From: an uncultured Eubacteriales bacterium
Lineage (GTDB): Bacteria; Bacillota; Clostridia; Oscillospirales; Oscillospiraceae
Direction: 5' to 3'
NCBI GenBank assembly: GCA_902492005.1
Contig: CABUJV010000001.1
Location: 70,281 to 134,280 of the forward strand
DNA: 64,000 bases
Position numbers and translations under genes: made by a program. Each line of letters starts with the position of its first letter. The stretch's first letter is position 1. The notes under the pieces were generated by a model. It was not told where the DNA came from. It saw only the letters and a program-made list of their open reading frames with translations, and did not search any database. Of this stretch, positions 58,088-64,000 are shown piece by piece.

Positions 58088-59149
58088 ATGGAAACCTTTT
58101 GGATCAAACCCAAGCTCTATTTCGGCTCGGAGCCGCTGGAGGCCCTGTCCGCTCTGGCGGGGAAGCGGGTGCTCATCGTCACCGACGCCTTTCTGGCCTC
58201 CTCCGGCCTGCTGGACCGGGTGAAGGCCCGGCTCACCGGCGAGGTGTCGGTGTTCGACCGGGTGGAGCCCGACCCCTCCCTGCGCCTGGTGGCGGAGGGG
58301 GTGAAGGCCGTACGGACCTTCCGGCCCGAGGCGGTGGTGGCCTTTGGCGGCGGCTCCCCCATGGACTGCGCCAAGGCCATGTGCTGGTTTTCCGGCGGCC
58401 GGGACCTGCCGCTGTACTGCATCCCCACCACCGCGGGCACCGGCAGCGAGGTCACCTCCTTCGCCGTCCTCACCGATACCGACCGGGGGGTCAAATACCC
58501 GCTGGTGGAGGACGGCCTTCTGCCCCGGGGGGCGATTCTGGAGCCCTCTTTTCTGGACGGGGTGCCCCCCAAGGTGACCGCCGACACCGGCATGGACGTG
58601 CTCACCCACGCCGCCGAGGCCGCCGCCGCCGCGGGGGCCAATCCCTTCACCGACGCCCTGGCTGAGGCGGCCTTTGCCCTGGCCTACCGGGCCCTCCCCC
58701 GGGCTTACCAGGGGGACCGGGCGGCCAAGGCGGAGATGCTCTACGCCTCCTGCATGGCGGGGATTGCCTTCAACGCCGCCGGGCTGGGGGTCTGCCACTC
58801 CATGGCCCACGCCCTGGGGGGCCGCTTCCACGTGGCCCACGGCCGGCTCAACGCCCTCCTGCTGCCCCAGGTCGTCGCCTTTAACGCCGCCGACGCCCGG
58901 GCGTCGGAGAAATACGCCCGCCTGGCCCGCCGGTGCGGCCTGGCCGCCCATCCGCGGGCCCTGTCCGCCGCCCTGGTCCGCCTGCGCACCGGCCTGGGCA
59001 TCCCCGCCCGGCTGGACCTGCCCCCGGCGCAGCTGAAGGCCGCCCTGCCCGCCCTGTCCGCCGCCGCCCTGGCCGACGTGTGTCTGCCCGGCAACCCCAG
59101 GCCGGTCACCGCGGCCGACGTGGAGGCCATGATGGAGGCGCTGGTATGA
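58088..59149 (+). CDS. eutG: Iron-containing alcohol dehydrogenase (EutG/PduQ-like)
   Basis: A 353-residue group III dehydrogenase. NAD-binding GGGSPMDCAKAM, the IPTTAGTGSEVTSF loop, and metal ligands in TGMDVLTHAAEA (Asp, His), CHSMAHALGG and HVAHGRLNALLLP are present. In eut systems it reduces acetaldehyde to ethanol and recycles NAD+ inside the microcompartment. It is the first gene seen of the eut operon and overlaps eutA as ATGA. Confidence 0.87.
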   Translation: METFWIKPKLYFGSEPLEALSALAGKRVLIVTDAFLASSGLLDRVKARLTGEVSVFDRVEPDPSLRLVAEGVKAVRTFRPEAVVAFGGGSPMDCAKAMCWFSGGRDLPLYCIPTTAGTGSEVTSFAVLTDTDRGVKYPLVEDGLLPRGAILEPSFLDGVPPKVTADTGMDVLTHAAEAAAAAGANPFTDALAEAAFALAYRALPRAYQGDRAAKAEMLYASCMAGIAFNAAGLGVCHSMAHALGGRFHVAHGRLNALLLPQVVAFNAADARASEKYARLARRCGLAAHPRALSAALVRLRTGLGIPARLDLPPAQLKAALPALSAAALADVCLPGNPRPVTAADVEAMMEALV

Positions 59150-60552
59150 CGCAGACGCTGAAATCCGTGGGCATCGACATCGGCACCTCCACCACCCAGC
59201 TTGTGGTCTCCGACCTGACGCTGGAGAACCGGGCCAACCCCTTTTCGGTGCCCCGCATCGCCATCACGGACAGGAAGCTCGTCTACCGCAGCGGCATCCA
59301 CTTCACCCCCCTGCTGTCCGACACGGTCATCGACGCCCGGGGCGTCCGGGACATCGTGGCGGAGGAGTACCGCCGGGCGGGGCTCCGGAGGGACCAGGTC
59401 CAGACCGGGGCGGTCATCATCACCGGCGAGACCGCCCGGAAGGAAAACGCCCGGGAGGTCCTCGCCGCCCTCTCGGAATTCGCCGGAGACTTCGTGGTGG
59501 CCACCGCCGGCCCCGACCTGGAGTCCATCCTGGCCGCCCGGGGGGCCGGGGCGGATGTATACTCCAAGGAGAATCACATCCAGGTATTACACTATGACAT
59601 CGGCGGCGGCACCTCCAACCTGGCCCTGTACAACTGTGGACGGCTGTGTGCAACCTCGTGTCTTGATGTCGGCGGAAGATTGATCAAAATCGAGCCGAAA
59701 ACGCGAAAAATCACCTATCTTTCCCCCAAACTGGAGGGGCGTTTTTCCGGAGTTGTACGGGGCGCAGAGGCCTCTGCGGCCCTTCTGGCCCCCGTGGCGG
59801 AGGAGATGACGGCGGCCCTGATGCAGGCGGCGGGGCTGGAGCCCCCCGGAGCCCTGCTGGAATTCTACACCACCGCCGGGGTGTCCCCCATGCGGGCTCG
59901 GGGCGCGGCCCTCTCCTTTTCCGGCGGCGTGGCCGACTGCCTGTTTTCACCTCCAGCGGACGAGCTGGCCTACGGCGACATGGGGCCCCTGCTGGGGCAA
60001 ACCATCCGCAGGGCCCTGCAGGCCAAGGGCGCGGCCCCCATCCAGGGGGCGGAGACCATCCGGGCCACGGTGGTAGGGGCGGGGGCCCACTCCATGGAGG
60101 TGTCCGGCTCCACCATCTTCTACCGCGGGGTGGAGTTCCCGTTGAAAAACCTGCCGGTTCTCCGGGTGGAGCCGGAGGAGGAGCGGGGCGACCTGGCCGC
60201 CGCCATCCGCTCCAAGCTGGGCTGGTATGCCGACGAGGGGGGGCTCACCCAGGTGGCTCTGGCCTTCGCCGGGGAGAATTCCCCGCCCTACCGCCGGGTG
60301 CAGGAGCTGGCCGAGCACATCCAAAGAGGGCTGGAACCCCTTCTGGCCCAAGGCTTTTTCCCTGTCGTGGCGGTGGAGGCCGACCTGGCCAAGGTGCTGG
60401 GCCAGGCCCTGGCCCCCCGGCTGTCCGGCCCTTTGCTGTGCCTGGACGGCGTCGGTGTGAGCAACGGAGATTACATCGACATCGGCGCCCCCGTGGCCGG
60501 GGGGACCGTCCTGCCGGTGGTGGTCAAGACCTTAGCCTTCGAAACGAAGTAA
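59146..60552 (+). CDS. eutA: Ethanolamine ammonia-lyase reactivase EutA
   Basis: A 468-residue actin-fold protein. The phosphate-binding loops are visible (VGIDIGTSTTQLVVSDL, HYDIGGGTSNLALY). EutA exchanges damaged adenosylcobalamin on EutBC. It begins at ATG 59146, overlapping the dehydrogenase stop, and precedes eutB. The middle part (about 59640-59760) has slightly lower GC than its neighbours. Confidence 0.93.
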   Translation: MTQTLKSVGIDIGTSTTQLVVSDLTLENRANPFSVPRIAITDRKLVYRSGIHFTPLLSDTVIDARGVRDIVAEEYRRAGLRRDQVQTGAVIITGETARKENAREVLAALSEFAGDFVVATAGPDLESILAARGAGADVYSKENHIQVLHYDIGGGTSNLALYNCGRLCATSCLDVGGRLIKIEPKTRKITYLSPKLEGRFSGVVRGAEASAALLAPVAEEMTAALMQAAGLEPPGALLEFYTTAGVSPMRARGAALSFSGGVADCLFSPPADELAYGDMGPLLGQTIRRALQAKGAAPIQGAETIRATVVGAGAHSMEVSGSTIFYRGVEFPLKNLPVLRVEPEEERGDLAAAIRSKLGWYADEGGLTQVALAFAGENSPPYRRVQELAEHIQRGLEPLLAQGFFPVVAVEADLAKVLGQALAPRLSGPLLCLDGVGVSNGDYIDIGAPVAGGTVLPVVVKTLAFETK

Positions 60553-60573
60553 AAACTGGAGGAGCTGACACAA

Positions 60574-61938
60574 TTGATCTTAAAAACCAAGCTGCTGGGC
60601 CATGTCTATGACTTCAAGTCGGTCCGTGAGGTCATGGCCAAGGCCAATGAGGAGAAGTCGGGCGACCGGCTGGCGGGCATCGCCGCCGAAAACGCCGAGG
60701 AGCGGGTGGCCGCCAAGGTGGTGCTGGCCAACCTGACCCTGGCCGACCTGCGCAATTCCCCCGCCGTCCCCTATGAGACCGACGAGGTCACCCGCATCAT
60801 CCAGGACGACGTGAACGAGAAAATTTACGCAGAGATCAAAAACTGGTCGGTGTCCGAGCTGCGGGAGTGGATTCTGGACGAAAAGCACGATGGGGCCGCC
60901 ATCCGGCGCATCTCCCGGGGCCTCACCAGCGAGATGGTGGCCGCCGTGGCCAAGCTGATGAGCAACCTGGACCTCATTTACGCCGCCAGAAAGATCCGGG
61001 TCACCGCCACCTGCAACACCACCATCGGCGAGCCCGGCACCCTCTCCGCCCGGCTCCAGCCCAACCACCCCACCGACGATCCCGACGGCATCATGGCCTC
61101 CCTGCTGGAGGGGCTCTCCTTCGGCATCGGGGACGCGGTGCTGGGCCTGAACCCGGTGGACGACAGCGTGGAGAGCGTCACCCGGGTGCTGGAGCGCTTC
61201 CACGACATCAAGACCCGCTGGGCCATCCCCACCCAGACCTGCGTGCTGGCCCACGTCACCACCCAGATGGAGTGCATCCGCAAGGGGGCCCCCGCCGACC
61301 TCATCTTCCAGTCCATCGCCGGGAGCCAGAAGGGCAACGAGGCCTTCGGCTTCACCGCCGAGACCCTCGCCGAGGCCCGGGATCTGGCGCTCCGGGAGGG
61401 CACCGCCACCGGCCCCAACGTGTTGTATTTTGAGACCGGACAGGGCTCCGAGCTCTCCTCCGAGGCTCACAACGACTGGGACCAGGTGACCATGGAGGCC
61501 CGGTGCTACGGCTTTGCCAAGCGGTATCAGCCCTTCCTGGTGAACACCGTGGTGGGCTTCATCGGGCCGGAGTACCTTTACAACTCCAAGCAGGTCATCC
61601 GGGCGGGCCTGGAGGACCACTTTATGGGCAAGCTCACCGGCATCCCCATGGGGTGCGACGCCTGCTACACCAACCACATGAAGGCAGACCAGTCCGACAT
61701 CGAGGACCTGGCCGTCCTGCTGACCACCGCCGGGTGCAACTACTTCATGGGCATCCCCCACGGCGACGACGTGATGCTCAACTACCAGACCACCGGCTAT
61801 CACGAGACGGCGGCCCTGCGGGAGCTGTTCGGGCTCACCGCCATCAAGCCCTTCCAGCAGTGGCTGGAGCAGATGGGCTTTGTGGAGAACGGAGCCCTCA
61901 CCGCGCGGGCGGGAGACGGCTCGATCTTACTGGCGTAA
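60574..61938 (+). CDS. eutB: Ethanolamine ammonia-lyase large subunit
   Basis: A 454-residue TIM-barrel subunit, starting TTG 60574 behind GGAGGAG. It has the family start DFKSVREVMAKANEEKSGD, TATCNTTIGEPGTLSARLQPNHPTDD, and PMGCDACYTNHMKADQSD with ligands for substrate. With EutC it cleaves ethanolamine to acetaldehyde and ammonia, using adenosylcobalamin. Length matches the family. Confidence 0.96.
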   Translation: MILKTKLLGHVYDFKSVREVMAKANEEKSGDRLAGIAAENAEERVAAKVVLANLTLADLRNSPAVPYETDEVTRIIQDDVNEKIYAEIKNWSVSELREWILDEKHDGAAIRRISRGLTSEMVAAVAKLMSNLDLIYAARKIRVTATCNTTIGEPGTLSARLQPNHPTDDPDGIMASLLEGLSFGIGDAVLGLNPVDDSVESVTRVLERFHDIKTRWAIPTQTCVLAHVTTQMECIRKGAPADLIFQSIAGSQKGNEAFGFTAETLAEARDLALREGTATGPNVLYFETGQGSELSSEAHNDWDQVTMEARCYGFAKRYQPFLVNTVVGFIGPEYLYNSKQVIRAGLEDHFMGKLTGIPMGCDACYTNHMKADQSDIEDLAVLLTTAGCNYFMGIPHGDDVMLNYQTTGYHETAALRELFGLTAIKPFQQWLEQMGFVENGALTARAGDGSILLA

Positions 61939-61953
61939 AGGAGGTTTCACACG

Positions 61954-62862
61954 TTGAATGAAACAGAACTGCGGGCCCTGGTGGAGCGCATGGTGGCCGA
62001 CCTGATGGGTCAGGCCCCCACGCCCCAGGTCAAGGCCGCCGATTACAAGCCCCTGGAGGACACGGCCGCCGGGACCGGGGAGAGCCTCCCCGACATCACC
62101 GAGGTGGACCTGCGCAAGCTCTATCTGGTGGAGCATCCTCACAACGGCCCCGCCTTCCTGGACCTGAAGTCCAAGACCCCCGCCCGGCTGGGCTTCGGCC
62201 GGGCCGGAGCCCGGTACAAGACCGAGACCATGCTGCGCATGCGGGCTGACCACGCCGCCGCCCAGGACTCGGTGTTCTCCCTGGTGGACGAGGACTTCGT
62301 CCAGCGCAACCGCTGCGTCTTTGTCCAGACCCTGTGCAAGGACAAGGACGAATACCTGACCCGGCCCGACAAGGGCCGCCGGTTCGACGAGGCCAACCAG
62401 GACGTCATCCGAAAAACCCTGGGCCAGAACCCAAAGGTGGCTCTGGTGGTGGGGGACGGGCTGTCCTCCGCCGCCATTGAGGCCAACGCCGCCGACTGTC
62501 TGGAGGCTGTGCGGGCGGGCCTGAAGACCTTCGGCATCGATCCCGGACCCGCCCTCTTCGTCAAATACTGCCGGGTGGGGGCCTCCGACCATATCGGGGA
62601 GCTCACCGGCGCTCAAGTGGTCTGCATGCTGGTGGGTGAGCGGCCGGGCCTGGTCACCGCCGAGAGCATGTCCGCCTATCTCACCTACGGCGCACGCATC
62701 GGGGTGCCCGAGTCCCAGCGGACGGTCATTTCCAACATCCACCGGCAGGGCACCACCGCCGTGGAGGCGGGGGCCCACATTGCCGAGCTCATCCACACCA
62801 TGCTGGAGAAAAAGGCCTCCGGCGTGACTTTGGCGCAGATGGAAAGGGGGCGGGGCGCATGA
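61954..62862 (+). CDS. eutC: Ethanolamine ammonia-lyase small subunit
   Basis: A 302-residue cobalamin-binding subunit from TTG 61954, with AAAGGAGG upstream. It has ARLGFGRAGARYKTETMLRMRADHA, VVGDGLSSAAIEANA and SNIHRQGTTAVEAGAHIAELI. The N-terminal roughly 35 residues before the core are likely an encapsulation tail. Overlaps eutL by four bases. Confidence 0.95.
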   Translation: MNETELRALVERMVADLMGQAPTPQVKAADYKPLEDTAAGTGESLPDITEVDLRKLYLVEHPHNGPAFLDLKSKTPARLGFGRAGARYKTETMLRMRADHAAAQDSVFSLVDEDFVQRNRCVFVQTLCKDKDEYLTRPDKGRRFDEANQDVIRKTLGQNPKVALVVGDGLSSAAIEANAADCLEAVRAGLKTFGIDPGPALFVKYCRVGASDHIGELTGAQVVCMLVGERPGLVTAESMSAYLTYGARIGVPESQRTVISNIHRQGTTAVEAGAHIAELIHTMLEKKASGVTLAQMERGRGA

Positions 62863-63512
62863 CGGGAGACCTGCTGAAGTGCAACGTGCTGGCCACCCAC
62901 ACTATTGCCAACGTATCCGAGACCCTGGCCCAAAAGCTGGAGCTGCCGGAGCGCTACCGCTCCATCGGCATCCTCACCGCCGACAGCGACGACGTGACCT
63001 ACTGCGCCCTGGACGAGGCCACTAAGGCCGCCGCCGTGGAGGTGGTCTACGGCCGGAGCCTCTACGCCGGGGCGGCCAACGCCAATACCAAGCTGGCCGG
63101 TGAGGTCATCGGCATCCTGGCCGGACCCAATCCGGCGGAGGTCAGCTCCGGCCTGCGGGCGGCGGTGGCGTTCATGGACAGCGGCGTGGGCTTCCGCTCC
63201 GTCAATGAGGACGACTCCATCGTCTACTTTGCCCACACCGTGTCCCGCACGGGCACCTACCTGTCCAAAACCGCCGGCGTGCGGGAGGGGGAGGCCCTGG
63301 CCTACCTCATCGCCCCGCCCCTGGAGGCGGTGGCGGGTCTGGACGAGGCCATGAAAGCCGCCGACGTGGAGCTGGCGGCCCTCTTCGAGCCACCCAGCGA
63401 GACCAACTTCGGCGGCGGGCTCCTCACCGGGACCCAGAGCGCCTGCAAAGCCGCCTGCGAGGCCTTTGCAGAGGCGGTCAAAGCGGTGGCGGCCCGGCCC
63501 CGCGAAGTATGA
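62859..63512 (+). CDS. eutL: Microcompartment shell protein EutL
   Basis: A 217-residue tandem-BMC shell protein. It carries the EutL core: KLELPERYRSIGILTADSDDVTYCALDEATK and SNFGGGLLTGTQSACKAACEAF-like end (ETNFGGGLLTG). Trimers of EutL form pore tiles in the eut shell. It directly follows eutC and precedes the aldehyde dehydrogenase. Confidence 0.95.
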   Translation: MTGDLLKCNVLATHTIANVSETLAQKLELPERYRSIGILTADSDDVTYCALDEATKAAAVEVVYGRSLYAGAANANTKLAGEVIGILAGPNPAEVSSGLRAAVAFMDSGVGFRSVNEDDSIVYFAHTVSRTGTYLSKTAGVREGEALAYLIAPPLEAVAGLDEAMKAADVELAALFEPPSETNFGGGLLTGTQSACKAACEAFAEAVKAVAARPREV

Positions 63513-63529
63513 GAAAGGAGACGGAGCAT

Positions 63530-64000
63530 TTGGACAAGGATCTGCGCTCCATCCAGGAGGTCCGGGACCTGCTGAAGCAGGCCCGGGAGGCCCAGCGCAT
63601 CCTGGCAGGTATGACACAGGAGCAATTAGACAAAATAACAGCGGCCGTCTCCGCCGCCGCCGCCGAACAGGCCCGAAGGCTGGCCGACATGGCGGTGGAG
63701 GAGACCGGCTTCGGCATTAAGGCGGACAAGGAGCTCAAAAACCGCTTCGCCGCCCTCACCCTCTACGACGCCATCAAGGACGAGAAGACCCACGGCATCC
63801 TGGCCCGGGACCAGGAGAAAAAGACCATCGACATCGGCGTGCCCGCGGGTGTGGTGGCCGGACTGGTGCCCTCCACCAATCCCACCTCCACCGTCATCTA
63901 TAAGACCCTGATCTGCATGAAGGCGGGCAATCCCGTCGTCTTTTCCCCCCACCCCAGCGCCGTGAATTGCATTCTGGAGACGGTGAACGTGGTGCGACGG
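63530..64000 (+). CDS. eutE: Acetaldehyde dehydrogenase (acetylating) EutE, N-terminal part
   Basis: The gene starts at TTG 63530 behind AAAGGAG and runs off the window after 157 residues. An amphipathic N-terminal helix (SIQEVRDLLKQAREAQRIL) is like the microcompartment-targeting tail of EutE/PduP. It is followed by VEETGFGIKADKELKNR and the VVAGLVPSTNPTSTVIYK and VFSPHPSA motifs of CoA-acylating aldehyde dehydrogenases. It makes acetyl-CoA from acetaldehyde. The catalytic Cys lies beyond the window. Confidence 0.93.
   Translation, partial: MDKDLRSIQEVRDLLKQAREAQRILAGMTQEQLDKITAAVSAAAAEQARRLADMAVEETGFGIKADKELKNRFAALTLYDAIKDEKTHGILARDQEKKTIDIGVPAGVVAGLVPSTNPTSTVIYKTLICMKAGNPVVFSPHPSAVNCILETVNVVRR

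Overview
The window looks like a chromosomal segment of a GC-rich anaerobic Firmicute, most likely a gut Clostridium-group member of the Oscillospiraceae (Flavonifractor/Intestinimonas-like). This is inferred from high GC with strong GC3, frequent TTG/GTG starts behind AGGAGG ribosome sites, an LPxTG surface protein, PBSX-type phage genes, secG-rnr, a BceAB-type transporter, pstSCAB-phoU-phoPR, an rpoN gene and an ethanolamine-utilisation (eut) operon. No rRNA, insertion sequence, integrase or CRISPR array was seen.

Region 1 (1-11990) is a tightly packed, plus-strand PBSX/Mu-like block: terminase C-terminus, portal, prohead protease, decoration protein, major capsid, connectors, short tail sheath, tail tube, a tail-assembly chaperone with a clear -1 frameshift signal, a very small protein in the tape-measure slot, a LysM protein, baseplate proteins and a holin. 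It ends at a strong bidirectional terminator. No tail fibre, endolysin, integrase or long tape measure is present on this side.

Region 2 (11998-28192, all minus strand) holds host genes: lipoprotein, M20 dipeptidase, YheO-like regulator, GH3 lipoprotein, RNase R, SecG, a BceAB-type ABC pair whose start signal is buried in a hairpin, and asnB. It also holds a self-contained sigma-54 module: PAS-AAA-Fis activator, three 16-bp upstream sites, a near-perfect -24/-12 promoter, then CitMHS transporter, AtuA-like protein and a small AtuA-C-like protein. The sigma-54 gene itself (rpoN) is at 48.7 kb.

Region 3 (28251-47140) contains udk, a small conserved protein, a cyclic-di-GMP-I riboswitch leading into a 1,915-residue VWA/Cna-B/LPQTG adhesin, a DUF4358-MBOAT-DHHW polysaccharide O-acetylation module, a CocE-type hydrolase, a psuK-psuG pseudouridine-degradation pair with a possible self-regulatory DNA-binding domain, a lipoprotein, a LytTR-DUF3021 pair and asnS.

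Region 4 (47141-57500) has two LexA-like boxes around a promoter with no clear gene, tRNA-Tyr and tRNA-Thr (minus), a three-gene phage-like cluster ending in a sigma-region-4-like regulator, rpoN, a HAD phosphatase, and the phosphate regulon pstSCAB-phoU-phoP-phoR behind repeated TTTACA boxes.

Region 5 (57281-64000) has a divergent small XRE repressor/101-residue protein pair around an AT-rich operator region, then the start of a eut operon: iron alcohol dehydrogenase, eutA, eutB, eutC, eutL and a truncated eutE.
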